This document shows, in pieces, positions 36,801 to 46,915 of a DNA stretch of 64,000 nt. The DNA is from Pararge aegeria. Its lineage: Eukaryota > Arthropoda > Insecta > Lepidoptera > Nymphalidae. A program made the position numbers and the translations under genes. The notes under the pieces were generated by a model, which did not search any database, was not told the DNA's origin, and saw only the letters and a list, made by a program, of their open reading frames with translations. Each line of letters opens with the position of its first letter. Positions within the stretch are counted from its first letter, which is position 1. The stretch is from contig NC_053202.1 of the NCBI RefSeq assembly GCF_905163445.1, positions 10,974,001 through 11,038,000 of the forward strand, read 5' to 3'.

Positions 36801-39655
36801 TTATCCTTTCCCGGGGAGATAATTGTCTCCTGCCCATTCTAGCCATGCTGGTGTAGGTAAAAACAATAATAATAAATATAAAATCATATCACCATAGCTC
36901 CCGTACAGCAATCTAAAATTGAGCCTTATTTTAGGGATGGTCTTGTTCGTCGTTAGTAAAAACGGGCATTAGAGTCATTGAACCTACCTATATCATTATT
37001 TAGATGCTAATTTCTATGTTTGTATTTTATACTTATATAGTATTTATGGTGGCAGTGTGAATTGGTTTAAGCGATTTGAGAATTTATAATTTTTAAGATG
37101 TGCTTGCCCATTCGAAAGGTCATCGTCCGACTTCCTACTCATCCAAATCAAAATCAAAAAAATATAAAATGAAAATTTCTTTTCATTCTTCTTTACAATA
37201 TATAAGGTTACATGACTATACATATTAAGATTTCAATAACATAAACAAAAAAATGTGAACCGTCACGGGACGCCTGGCAGATGTGAAACGACGAAATTAT
37301 TTTATACAAGCAATAATAGGCACAAAAGTACAGATTATGACAGGAACTAAATATGACATGATAAAAAAATACAATATTACGAATAGTCTCCAGAAAATGT
37401 TGACTGTTTATTTAATATACTTACATTTTTTTTTACATACAAAATGTTTTAATTCAAAAATTTCTTTAAAAAGGTGACACGGCATTATTTTTATCAACGT
37501 GTAGTAGGTACATATATTCTATCATACAGTGTGGCGATGCGTCGCCACGGCCTGTGTCGCCACGCCAAAAATCAGGTTTACCCTCCGCCTATCGATGTTT
37601 CACATCAAAAAGAAATATAAATTATAAAAATTATTCTGAATTGCATTAGATTAGTAATTATTAACTGGTAAGATATTTCTTCTCGTAAGTAGATTTGGAG
37701 ATTTCTTAAAGATTTGAAGAAATCCGAATCTTATACATATAAAGCTGAAGAGTTTGTTTGTTTGTTTACTTGAACGCGGTGATCTCTGGAACTACTGATC
37801 TGATTTGAAAAATTATTTCGATGTTGGATAGCCCATTTGTCGAGGATGGTTAAAGGCTATTTATCATCACGCTAAGACCAAAAAGGGGCATAGCGCCAAT
37901 GAAAAATGTTTTGAAAATCGAGTTTTTTTGTTCCTTTTTAGAACATCGTTCGATGATACCATGTATGATAAAATTGTTCCCCTTTAAAAGGTCTTCAGGT
38001 ATCCCAAAACGCAATTTGCGTGTGTTAGAAAATAGGGAATTACAGCAATTAATCTATCATAAACCCGATGAATGTATTAAATATATCGTCAAACCATAGT
38101 TTGTATACTCATCGATAGTATATTTATAATGCTTTGAATATACTCTCAATGAGTATACAAACTATGGTTTGTTGATATATTCAGTTTATAATAATCGGGA
38201 TTATGATAGATAAAGTGCTGTAATTCCCTATTTCCTAATACGTGCATAAAAATGAAAAATAACCTCTGGTTTCCAGGTAGTTGGTCACAGAGAAGGGCTA
38301 GAAATGATGGAGTCGGCGGATCCCCTAGTACTTCTGGTGCTGCTGCCCACCATCCCGGTCACGCTGATCAGCGCCAAGATGTACAACTGGGAGGACTCCG
38401 TGCTGCTGTTCCTAAGAAAGTACTGCGCGAAGATTCCCGCCTTAGCCTACATACTGCCGTTCGGCAAGTAAGTGTTTTTCATATAAATTGCGGCCGATTG
38501 GCACAGTGGTCAGCGTCCGTGCTTTCTGAGTCAATGCTGTGGGTTTGTTTCCCACAGATGGAAAATGATTGTGCCAAGAATCAAATCAAAAGACACTTTA
38601 TTGTACACCATATACAAAGCCTTAAAAAAACACACTTGAAATAAATAAATAAATATACTACGACAATACGCCTATTGTACAATTACTTTAGCGCAGCGGG
38701 CAGCGACCCTACTTTCTGGGTCTAAGACCGTGGGTTCGATTCCCACAACTGGAACAATGTTTGTTTTATGAAAATGAATGAATTTCAGTGTCTGGGTGTT
38801 TATATATTATATTCATTAAAATATTGATCAGTCATCTTAGTACCCATAACACAAGCTACGCTTACTTTGGGGCTAGATGGCTGTGTGTGTATTGTCGTAG
38901 TATATTTAAATTTATATTTCACTAGCGTACCCAGCCTGCTTCGCCGGGCTAGATTTAGCTTTATTTTATTGAAACAATAAACTTACATCATTAAATTTTT
39001 AATTTAAGTCTCATAATATATTAAATCATTTATTTCTCTCCGTATTCACTCTCTTCTATTCTCTTCTCGACCGGGTGAAGATCATTATCTGCACCCATGT
39101 ACACCCAACAATAGAATATCATCATTGTAAATAAAAGCTGTATTTGACAGTTTGCCAGTTCAAAAATAGGAGTGCTCCGATCGTCACCAAACTTTACAAG
39201 ATTACTCGGTCCAGCCGTTTCGGAGCCTATACGGAACACACCCACACACTTTCTCTTTTATATATATAGATATATTTATGTCTTTCAGCGTGGAAGGCGA
39301 CAGGGGTGCCATAGTAACGGGGCAGCATAGTCACACTCACCAAAGCAGCTCGTCACATCTGTCGCCAACCAGGATATTCTGCTCAGCGCTTCTCCTACCG
39401 ACTATATCAACTATTATCGGCAAAATATTCTTTCGCTCCGTACAGAATAATCTGCACAGGACAATACTGGGCGGTCTCACGTACATAACAATTAAAGGGG
39501 CACTAAAAATATACCACAAACAAATGCTGTACATCAGGCATTCGAGCAGAAAGATTCTCGATTACACAGAGTCGAATTTGAAACTGTATAGGAACAACAT
39601 TAGCAGCACAACCGACACCGTATCTAATACTAATGACTCGGAACAGGTGATATAG
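29287..39655 (+). CDS. MARCHF5: MARCHF5-type membrane RING-CH E3 ubiquitin ligase
   Basis: Four exons: 29287-29445, 34222-34467, 38277-38467 and 39289-39655 (963 nt, 320 aa), all GT-AG and in frame. Residues 26-80 form a RING-CH (C4HC3) domain: C26, C29, C45, C47, H55, C58, C77, C80. About four membrane segments follow: around residues 113-135, 152-172, 222-245 and 257-275. Known MARCHF5 lies in the mitochondrial outer membrane (also peroxisomes) and ubiquitinates fission and antiviral-signalling proteins. Conserved signposts include GSIYWIAITYGAVTVMQVVG, EGLEMMESADP and RTILGGLTYITIKGA. The ATG at 29287 is chosen because the residues before it need a GTG start. At 320 aa it is longer than the roughly 280 aa usual for vertebrate MARCHF5, owing to a Ser/Thr/Asn-rich C-terminal tail and a His/Ser-rich luminal loop. 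Confidence 0.95.
29450..31557. other. MARCHF5 intron 1, first part
   Basis: Contains an R-B repeat copy at about 30020-30265 and a short non-LTR ORF scrap near 30.93-31.0 kb (tgccacatataacttgagta). The remainder is AT-rich without recognised features. Confidence 0.5.
31558..31980 (-). repeat. LINE-2t tail with SINE scraps
   Basis: 31558-31750 is a reversed LINE tail with an insertion-prone 'caaagtcaaagtcaaa' start. 31765-31840 is a reversed SINE1 head. 31895-31970 is another reversed tRNA-like head (ggagtcgaactcggagcc ... gggctatcaccgctt). Confidence 0.5.
32425..32740 (-). repeat. SINE3 copy, full length
   Basis: Best copy in the window: terminal CAT-repeat, body, and reversed B box (gggattcgaactcggcccc) with A-box-like 'actcattgcactaataccgc' at the right. 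A forward tRNA-like head of a related SINE lies at 32925-33015, and a reversed R-B scrap at 33103-33150. Confidence 0.75.
33540..34158 (-). repeat. SINE1 copy, split by a LINE-1t tail
   Basis: Tail half 33540-33698, head half about 34030-34158 with reversed B box (gggaatcgaacccac). It sits 60 bp before MARCHF5 exon 2. Confidence 0.8.
33699..34035 (+). mobile_element. LINE-1t 3' tail inserted in SINE1
   Basis: Contains (TA)n, 'attgcaccacctacct', 'tggttgcctggaagaaatcg' and the hairpin 'atcgctatgtagcgataagg', ending with 'tggtgtacaataaaagtgta'. ATAAAC occurs at both junctions, a likely 6-bp target duplication. Confidence 0.7.
34222..34467 (+). CDS. MARCHF5: MARCHF5 exon 2
   Basis: 82 codons in phase 0: the second half of the RING-CH (HQSCLQRWVDEKQRGN, CPQCKAEY) and the first membrane region. 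Acceptor TTTACAG, donor CAG|GTTAGA. Decayed copies follow in the next intron. Confidence 0.95.
34584..34739 (+). mobile_element. 156-bp insertion with 9-bp direct repeats
   Basis: Flanked by TAAAGGAAT at 34575-34583 and 34740-34748. The related duplicated intron sequence near 35.11 kb has the site only once (TAAAGGAAG), so this is a real insertion. The element type is unknown. Confidence 0.6.
34882..35351 (+). pseudogene. Decayed tandem copies of MARCHF5 exon 2
   Basis: 34882-34996 matches the first half of exon 2 (gaggcaacataag ... gccttcgtcgcgttgataga) with stops and frameshifts; the second half is missing. 35281-35351 matches only the second half (ctcggctctatac ... ggcgtagtcacagcaatg). 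The intron sequence between them also matches the intron following exon 2. They lie within intron 2 and are not usable exons. Confidence 0.8.
35914..36144 (+). repeat. SINE1 copy
   Basis: Starts 'gagtggcgcagtgggcagcg', B box 'agggttcgattcccac', tail to (TTTA)n. Confidence 0.85.
36150..36330 (-). repeat. LINE-1t tail, diverged
   Basis: Reverse-oriented: 'gcgacctttagacctcatcg' corresponds to the hairpin end and 'cactttattatacaacataa' to the terminus. Confidence 0.45.
36640..36865 (+). repeat. Repeat R-B, longest copy
   Basis: 'gacaagggataaaattaacg', 'gtccacctgctacagtacgc', 'gataaagctgtgggagaaga' and 'attgtctcctgcccattcta' occur in order, as at 24865 and 30020. Confidence 0.65.
36870..38015. 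other. MARCHF5 intron 2, last part
   Basis: AT-rich with no clear repeats besides a possible LINE scrap near 37.14 kb (aatcaaaatcaaaaa). Two plus-strand open frames of about 65 codons lack support. Confidence 0.35.
38018..38246. repeat. Fold-back repeat beside MARCHF5 exon 3
   Basis: 38018-38112 and 38148-38246 form an imperfect inverted repeat with arms of about 95 bp. The inner 23 bp per arm (around 'caaaccatagtttgtatact') match perfectly. Shared blocks include 'aaatagggaattacagca'. Probably a palindromic MITE. Confidence 0.75.
38277..38467 (+). CDS. MARCHF5: MARCHF5 exon 3
   Basis: VVGHREGLEMMESADPLVLL to PALAYILPFG. Acceptor TTTCCAG, donor GGCAA|GTAAGT, ending in phase 2. The acceptor is about 30 bp after the right arm of a fold-back repeat. 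Confidence 0.93.
38484..38645 (+). repeat. SINE1 5' half abutting a LINE tail
   Basis: 38484-38575 is SINE1 head with degraded B box. From 38580 'atcaaaagacactttattgt' is a reversed LINE terminus. It lies in MARCHF5 intron 3, 16 bp after the donor. Confidence 0.65.
38683..38915 (+). repeat. SINE1 copy
   Basis: A box 'tagcgcagcgggcagcg', B box 'gggttcgattcccac', tail 'ggggctagatggctgtgtgt' and 'gtagtatattt'. Confidence 0.85.
38922..39270 (-). mobile_element. Non-autonomous Helitron (TCTATATATATAAAAG type)
   Basis: Reverse-oriented relative of 644-1035: left end 'ctagcgtacccagcctgctt', right end 'cttttatatatataga'. It ends 18 bp before MARCHF5 exon 4. Confidence 0.8.
39289..39655 (+). CDS. 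MARCHF5: MARCHF5 exon 4 with stop
   Basis: Begins mid-codon (AA|C), His/Ser-rich loop, then SPTRIFCSALLLPTISTIIG and the last membrane segment, followed by an extended polar C-terminus ending EQVI and TAG at 39653-39655. Confidence 0.93.
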
Positions 39656-40319
39656 CGTTCGCCTAAGTTAAACTGTGATTGTGTGATAGAAGCGAAACTT
39701 CTTTGGTATATTCTCCTCATACGCTCGTAACAATTATGAACCTAGTCGACATTGGGTTACAGCGACAAAGCTTTCAGCGTTGATATGTGAAGCATTCGCA
39801 AGTTGGGATGTTTCGCTCTTCAAATAAGAAATCATTGCAATAACACCGAAAAAAAGTTGCAAGTGTCAAATTTGACATCTAGTGACAACCAAACGTCATT
39901 TGAATATTTTGGTTTACATCCGGCAATTTTTTTTTCGCAAACAAAATTGGCCACGCATTTATCCGTAAACTCCTATTTTTTCTTTCTTGTGAAAAATCAC
40001 TTCATTACATTTTAGTATAAAATACGCTTTGAAAATAACACATTAAGGGAGAAAATCTCTTATTGTTTAATTTGTTTTTATTTATTTTAACGTTTTTTCC
40101 TTCTATCTTTAAAACATATTTTACACAAAAAAAAAAAATTGTTTAGTGTACATGTTTTTTCATTAGTTATCTTATATAAGACAAGTAATACAAAACGAGT
40201 TTACATAATCGACTGGCATCGATACAAATAAGTGTTATAAGACCAATATGCATGCCACTGGCTGTAATAGGCCGGTAATGGGTTGATATGCTCATGATGA
40301 AGAGATTCCCCGGCTAAGT

Positions 40320-40612
40320 TTGTTGTGGGCTCTTCTTAGACCAGGGCGCGTTTGGTGCCCACCAAGCTTTAATTTTACTATAATGGTAGCATATACGAGT
40401 ATGCTTAAACGCTTCTTAAGTGGTTGATCAACATGTTGAAACATTTGTTTTAAACTTGAATTTGCATCTGATTATGTATTATGATATGATTCCTAGGGTT
40501 CTTTTGGACCTACCAATAAACAATTTTAAACAATGTGTTAAAACATATTTATGAGAGATATAATAGATTCTAAAATAAAAAAAAAAAATAAAAAAAAAAA
40601 AAAAAATATCGT
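40320..40612 (+). mobile_element. LINE tail fragments with poly(A)
   Basis: 40320-40400 carries 'tcttagaccagggcgcgttt' (LINE-2t relative in forward orientation). 40480-40560 encodes MIPRVLLDLPINNFKQCVK-like residues as at 60.34 kb, then an A-rich tail at 40575-40607. Confidence 0.5.
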
Positions 40613-40748
40613 CTTATGTATTCTTCATACTAAAATATTCAAACTCCTCCAACGGATTATCTTGACCCAATGCCACGTTTGTTAACTAGAAAAATATATA
40701 GGTGATCCAAACAAATAACTAAGTATGTAAAGATTCTCATTAGTCCTT

Positions 40749-40870
40749 GACGCTTTATTCCTCCCCTCCCGGCCCGCAATTCCCCCCTTCGATCGCTCTA
40801 AGGTCACCGCCTATTGAATCCATATTAATATTATAAATGCGAAATTGTACCCGTTTGTATAATTGTAATC
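40749..40870 (+). repeat. Composite repeat, first copy
   Basis: 'ctttattcctcccctcccgg', 'cgatcgctctaaggtcaccg' and a Helitron-like 'attaatattataaatgcga' recur in the same order at 41761-41880. Confidence 0.55.
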
Positions 40871-41016
40871 AGTTCAGGTGTTGATCCAAACATAGGTACC
40901 TATGTTTGATGATACTTAGCACCGGTATATAGCTTGCATTCTGGAGATGGCCATACAATACTCTTATTTCAGTAAATCATTTTTCCAATACAGGTTAGCC
41001 CTTGACTGCAATCAAA

Positions 41017-41440
41017 ATTCAAAAAATTCAAAAATTCTAAATTCATTTATTTCAAGTAGGCCTAATAAGCACTTTTGAAACGTCAAGTCTCACTGTGTGT
41101 AGTGACTCTACCACCGGTTCGGAAGGCAGATTCTACCGAGAAGAAGCCGGCAAGAAACTCAGCAGTTGCTCTTTTCCAACATTAAAAATTTACATTTTAC
41201 ATTTCAAATTTCTATCTTGTGAGAGATGAAAGCGAAGCCGGATGCTTCCAAGCAACCTTGTCATTAAGAAATTCGTCAATTGTATAATAACCTCGCTGTA
41301 ATAAATGTGTTTTAACATTCAAAATTACCTTAGGAATCATATTATAAAGCGTAAGCGTATAAGCGTAAGGATACTTATTTCTTTAAATTTTTCACGGAGG
41401 GATTCACATGATTTAAATTTAAATTTATATATTGACCGTA
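41017..41440 (-). mobile_element. LINE-2t 3' end
   Basis: Reverse-oriented: 'ttcatttatttcaagtaggc', 'ctaccaccggttcggaaggc', 'gccggcaagaaactcagcag'. Further copies are at 46196-46600, 50865-51245 and, forward, at 60290-60690. Confidence 0.7.
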
Positions 41441-41447
41441 CAGCGCT

Positions 41448-41705
41448 TCTCACCTGGTAGTAAGTGATGATGCAGTCTAAGGTGGTAGCGGGCTAACCTG
41501 TTAGGGAGTATGGTAGTCATACCCCAAATCTATGCGAAATCGCACCGGAACACTTAATTTGGTAGTAACTAGCCACAGCCAAAGCCTCCAGACCAGATCA
41601 GAAAATTCCGAAATTATAAAGTCCCATATTGCTCCTGCCGGGAATCGATCCCGGGAGCTCCTACTTGAATTCACAGCGCGCACCGTTGCGCCAGGGAGGT
41701 CATCA
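41448..41705 (-). repeat. SINE2 copy, full length
   Basis: Tail 'gatgatgcagtctaaggtgg' at the left, reversed B box 'ccgggaatcgatcccggg' and A box 'gttgcgccagggaggtc' at the right. The best SINE2 in the window. Confidence 0.8.
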
Positions 41706-41760
41706 AAAAGAGATGCTCCATAAAAATAATAAGTATAAAAATAAACTCCTTTGTGCCCTG

Positions 41761-41880
41761 ACGCTTTATTCTTCCCCTCCCGACCCGCATTTCCCCGCTG
41801 TCGCCCTACAATCGCTCTAGGGTCACCATCTATTAAATCTACATTAATAGTATAGATGTGAAATTGTACCCGTTTCTTTT
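41761..41880 (+). repeat. Composite repeat, second copy
   Basis: Matches 40749-40870, including 'gaaattgtacccgttt' just after the Helitron-like 5' motif. The two are 1 kb apart. Confidence 0.55.
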
Positions 41881-43780
41881 AATAATATTTGGGGCAACCC
41901 CTAGACCGATATTGATGAAACTAACCACATATATAGCTTGTATTGTTGATACTCTATCCCAGGCAAGCACCAGCGAAATATTTTGGGTGATTTAAAATAA
42001 TAACATACAGAAGCTGTTGTAGCATTTATATTATTACCTAATTCGTTCGAAACTCTGTGAGACATGAGTGCCTAAATAACTTAACTAGGTAGGTAGGTTA
42101 GGCTTATAAACGACGCCGCGCCATAATGCGAAGATACTGGCCCCACCTTTTCAGGTTTGTCATGGATTCAATATTTTCGAATTATTTTCCGTCTTAGTAA
42201 CTATTCCCTGGTACCAAAGAAGTTTGACTTCTAATTATACGTACGTTCACTTGGTTATATACCTGTTGATGGCAGAGCGAAAATATTGTGTTTAATAAGG
42301 TTTTTTACAAATCCCTTTACTCTTAAATGTAAGTTAGGGCGTGAAGGGAAGAGAAATAAAACAAACGATCACGCTTTCGCATTTATAACATAAGTAAGGA
42401 CAAAGAGTGTGTAACCGCCATAAAAACCCATTCTACGACTGCAACTTCGGCTGTTGCGCAATATTTCTTTCATATTTCTTTCATATTTATAAGAAAACTA
42501 TTATTATCACTAGCTGCGCCACGCGGTTTTATATATTCTTAGTTGGGTTAGGACGCTTTTTGGTTAGCAGATGAACAAAGTGGAAAGCTATTTTCTTTAA
42601 ACACATCTCTAGAAATACGAGGGAGACTTTAAAAATCCTTTTTGCATTTGGTAGCACATTACTTCAAAAAGGTTACAAGCTTTTAAACACCGTGCTACGA
42701 TCGAATAGGTAACAAACAAACAGACAAACAGGCTTTTTCTGGTAAACGGAGCATTAGTAGTCTTAAGTAATTTTGCATGGTATTGTTTCAAACTCCGTCT
42801 AAACAGGTATATAATGAAGTAACTTTTTGCCAAGAAACTTGTATAAATAAGTAAGGATGGCCGCAACATTGGTTGCTATCTCAGGAGCAACTTATCGATT
42901 GTTGATGCGACCTACTTGGTTAAAATAACTCATTCCCTGAAGTGACTAATCGATGGGCCAAGCAACCTTCCGCTCGCAGCGTGTTCCGGTGTAATGAACG
43001 ATGTGATAAATAAAAGTCACAGAATTTCACAATATTTTTAATGCTTAGTGCGATTTTGCTGATTTTGAATTATCATCAATACTAAAAATATCAAACATTT
43101 TTGTAACTTAGGAAAGAAAAATAGTTAGTTTGGGTTCTATCGACGCCAAAAAGCAAAAGAGAGAGTGGCTGACAGTTACTCTCTTTCATTAATTTATAAC
43201 TACGAGGGTTCGAAAAGTGCTGAACTTCTTGTTTATGTAATGTGTGTAAATAATTACCAACAAAATAGCAGCGGTAAATATTTTGTATGGAAATAACTTA
43301 TAACGCTTTGGGAAAATCTTCTCAATAACTGTAAAAAAAAGGAGTATGAAGGTTGAAAAGAACCTTAATATTCAACACTGGCTTGAAAACTTAGACGCAA
43401 ACATAATAACATGTTGCAGCAACTAGTTGCTCTGGGTATAGAAACCAATGTGCGACCAGCCTAAGAGCTAAACTAGTATGTGCTAGTACACAAGTATGTG
43501 ATATGTAATCGACTGTTTATTTTTGTATTTAAAATGTTTTTTTAAAGGTACGAATATGTATTTTTTAGCGGTTATCGCGCTAAAAGAATATGATGGTTAT
43601 ATTTTTTTATATATGGCAAGCAACTTGGTTTAATTATTCATTATGGCAACTTTTAGCAATAAATCTGAAAAATACTTCTATAATGAACGTTTATTTTATT
43701 TCTCTAACCTACTCGTAAGGTCATTTCAAGGTTATCAAAAAATAAATCACATCCAACCAAAATAGTATAACAACTTACAA
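41881..43780. other. Intergenic stretch with few marks
   Basis: A reversed Helitron 3' end (ctagctgcgccacgcggttt) starts at 42510. A mariner-like TIR start (tacgagggttcgaaaagtgc) is at 43201 without a partner or ORF. The rest shows nothing recognisable. Confidence 0.4.
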
Positions 43781-43784
43781 CCTT

Positions 43785-45150
43785 CTTGCGCTACTTGTGC
43801 AAGCTACCGGCTCATGCTACTGGCGTAAGCTACTGGCTCAAGCTACTGGGGTAAGCTACTGGCTCAAGCTTCCGGCTCAAGCTACTGGCTGTAGCTACTA
43901 GGGTAAGCTACTGGTGCAAGTTATTTGCACGAGCTACTGGCGCTAGCTACTGGTACAAGCTCACTGGGGCAACTACTGGCACAAGCTACTGGTACAAGCT
44001 GCTGGCGTAAGTTACTGGTACAAGCTACTTGCACAAGCTACTTGCAAATGCTACTGGTGCAAGCTACTGGCACAAGCTACTTTCACCACCTATTGGCGCC
44101 CGCTACTGGAGTAAGCTACTTTCACAAGCTACTGGCGCACGCTACTGGAGTAAGTTACTGGCGCAAGCTACTGGGGTAAGCTACCGGGGTAAGCCACTGG
44201 CGCAAGCTAGTAGCTCAAACTACTTGGGCAAGCTACTGGTACAAGCTACTTTCACAAGCTACTGGCGCAAGCTACTGGAGTAAGCTACTGGCGCATGCTA
44301 CTTGGGTTAGCTACTGGGGCACGCTACTGGCGCAACTAAGTAACGCAAGCAACTGGTACTAGCTACTGGCGCAAGCTATTGGAGTAAGCTACTGGCGCAA
44401 GCTACTGGGGTAAGCTACTGGAGCAAGCTACTGGCTCAAGCTACTGGGGCAAGCTACTGGCGCAACTGACTAGCGCATGCTACTGGTACGAGCTACCGGC
44501 GCAAGCTACTGGTACAAGCTACTCGTACAAGCTACTAGCGCAAGCTAACTGGTGCAAGCTACTGGCGTAAGCTACTGGTACAAGCTAACTGGTGAAAGTT
44601 ACTGGCTCAAGCTACTGGCGCAAGCCGCTGGCACAAGCTACTTGTCAAAGCTACTGGCGCAACTAACTAGCGCATGCTACTGGTACGAGCTACTGGCGCA
44701 TGCTACTGGTACAAGCTACTTGCACAAGCTACTGGCACAAGCTACTGGAGTAAGCAACTGGTGCAAGCTACTGGGGTAAGCTACTGGCGCAAGCTACTGG
44801 CTCAAGCTACTTGCTCAAGCTACTGGCTCAAGCTACTGGCTCAAGCTACTGGGGCAAGCTACTGGCGCAACTAACTAGCGCATGCTACTGGTACTAGCTA
44901 CTGGTGCGAGCTACTTGGACAAGCTACTTGCACACAAGCTACTGGCTCAAGTTTCTGGGGTAAGCTACTGGTGCAAGCTACTTGCACAAGCTACTGGCGC
45001 AAGCTACTGGCTCAATCTACTGACTCAAACAACTGGCGCAACTAACTGGCGCAAGCTACCGGTACGAGCTACTTGCACAAGCTACTGGCGCAAGGTACTA
45101 GCTCAAGCTAATGGCTTTAGCTACTCGCGCATGCTACTGATACAAGATAG
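43785..45150 (+). repeat. 13-bp minisatellite, about 100 units
   Basis: Consensus CAAGCTACTGGCG; the variable bases are mainly the last three and the first. About 1.36 kb, with a few 12- or 14-bp units. In plus orientation it has no stop in any frame, giving a 13-residue repeat Q-A-T-G-A-S-Y-W-R-K-L-L-A, which explains several long open frames that are not genes. Confidence 0.95.
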
Positions 45151-46084
45151 ACGAGATTTTTGCAGTGGGAGGAAACGCTTACGCGTTAGCGTAATTACGT
45201 GGTCCCGCTCGCGCTCGCACTTGCATTTTTTCGTAACTTAAAATCACGTAGTTTTCCAATGAATAGTCATGGGAAATCTATACATAACTATATAAATAAG
45301 GCACAAGGCCAGACGCTACACGTTTATTGTTTACTGTTATTAGGTACACAAAACAGGTAATAACTAAAAGTAAATCTAAATATAAGTAATAACAAGTTTT
45401 GTTCTAAGTTACAACCCAAAGTATGTGTACACAACTTGGAATTAAATTAAACAGTAAGTAAAAATAAATTTAAAGTTGAAACAAAAAAGAAACACTTAAA
45501 AAATAATATATATATGATTTCTCTAAAGATTATGTGGAATAATGCTTAATAATTTGATTTTTAAAAATATTTATCCTTTTGTTAAAAATGACAATATTAC
45601 GATTACTTGATACTAAATCATTATAAAGGCGGCACATGCGAACGATGGGATTGTGAAAGGAACTCGTAGCTAGGGTACACTTGGAAAGCCCGTGCTTCTC
45701 ACATAGGCAGCTATACATGGCATATATTCGCGTGTGTCCTATGCTCGAAATTTACGTATCGTAGTAAATGGAAAACACAACATTGTTGTGTACAAAAGTG
45801 TTCCGAAATAGTGCACTGTTCTATATTCATGATCTGTGGTCCTATTCCTTCTGGCAAAGTTTTTCAAATCACCACGCGAGCGAAGCCGCCGGTAAAAGCT
45901 AGTACTAAAATACAGCTTACTTATCAGGGTTGACTGCCAATTTGACTGCACTACGTGGTGATTATGGACAAGCCCTAGTTGAGAAAGACTTGCACTGTTA
46001 CAGGCTATTTATGTAATGATGTTGATGACACTTATAAAAATTATATGGCATAGTTTTTCATCTCTTGATTGATTTTATTTTTGA
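45150..46084. other. Intergenic, with a Helitron 3' end
   Basis: 45820-45902 is the 3' end of a Helitron like 48993-49319 (accacgcgagcgaag ... aaaagctag). Between 45.15 and 45.8 kb I see no gene; 45540-45720 on the minus strand is a weak open frame that may be a LINE scrap. Confidence 0.4.
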
Positions 46085-46600
46085 ACTTTAATTGTTGCAT
46101 CAACCCGTTGGCGTCTTTTCTAACGTCAAAGGTTATCTGGAAAGTATCGCTTTAGCGATAAGACCGTCTTTGTACACCCTATTTTGTATTCTGAGTTTCA
46201 AAATTCAAAATCTATTTATTTCAAGTAGGCCCAGTTTATAAGCACATTTGAAACGTCAAGTCAGCCTGTTTGTGGTGACTCTACCACCGGTTCGGAAGGC
46301 AGATTTCACCGAGAAGAGCCGGAAAGAAACTTAGCATACCTATTGCTCTGTTTTTAGTTCATTTTACAGTTTACAATCTTTGAAATTCTTTCCTTTTTTC
46401 TTTCTTTGGAGAGATGAGAGTGGAGCCTGCTTACAAGTTGCCTTGTCGTTAAGAAATTCATCAATCGTATAGTAACCACGATTTATTAAATGTTAAACAC
46501 ATTGTGTGTGTTTAAACTTACAAACAGAGTGTTTAAACGTATGCATTGTCTGGTCTAAAATTACCTTGGGAATCATATTTTAAAAGCATATACTCAATCC
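46085..46600. mobile_element. LINE-1t tail followed by reversed LINE-2t 3' end
   Basis: 46085-46195 forward hairpin tail (gtatcgctttagcgataaga). 46196-46600 reversed LINE-2t (atttatttcaagtaggccca ... accaccggttcggaaggcag). Confidence 0.65.
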
Positions 46601-46654
46601 CCCAAACGACTTTTGCACCTTTCGCAAGCGATATGTATATATCTTATGTCCATA

Positions 46655-46915
46655 TTGTTTGACGGCCCATTGGCGCAGTTTGCAGCGACCCTGCTTTCTC
46701 AGTCAAAGGCCGTGGGTTCGATTCCCACGACTGGAAAATGTTTGTGTGATGAACAAGAATGTTTTTCAGTGTCTGGGTGTTTATCTGTCTATAAGTATTT
46801 TATGTATATTATTCATAAAAATATTCATCAGTCATCGTTGTACCCATAACACAAGCTACGCTTACTTTGGGGCTAAATGACGATGTGTGTATTGTCGTAG
46901 TATATTTATTTAATT
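46655..46915 (+). repeat. SINE1 copy, full length
   Basis: 'gacggcccattggcgcagtt', B box 'gggttcgattcccac', tail to 'gtagtatatttatttaatta'. Confidence 0.88.

Noticed and set aside
43785..45150. CRISPR-like array
   Set aside because: Units are contiguous 13-mers without spacers, and the genome is eukaryotic.
43925..45241. Several open frames of 66-119 codons on the plus strand
   Set aside because: They are the three frames of the 13-bp minisatellite, which lacks stops by composition.
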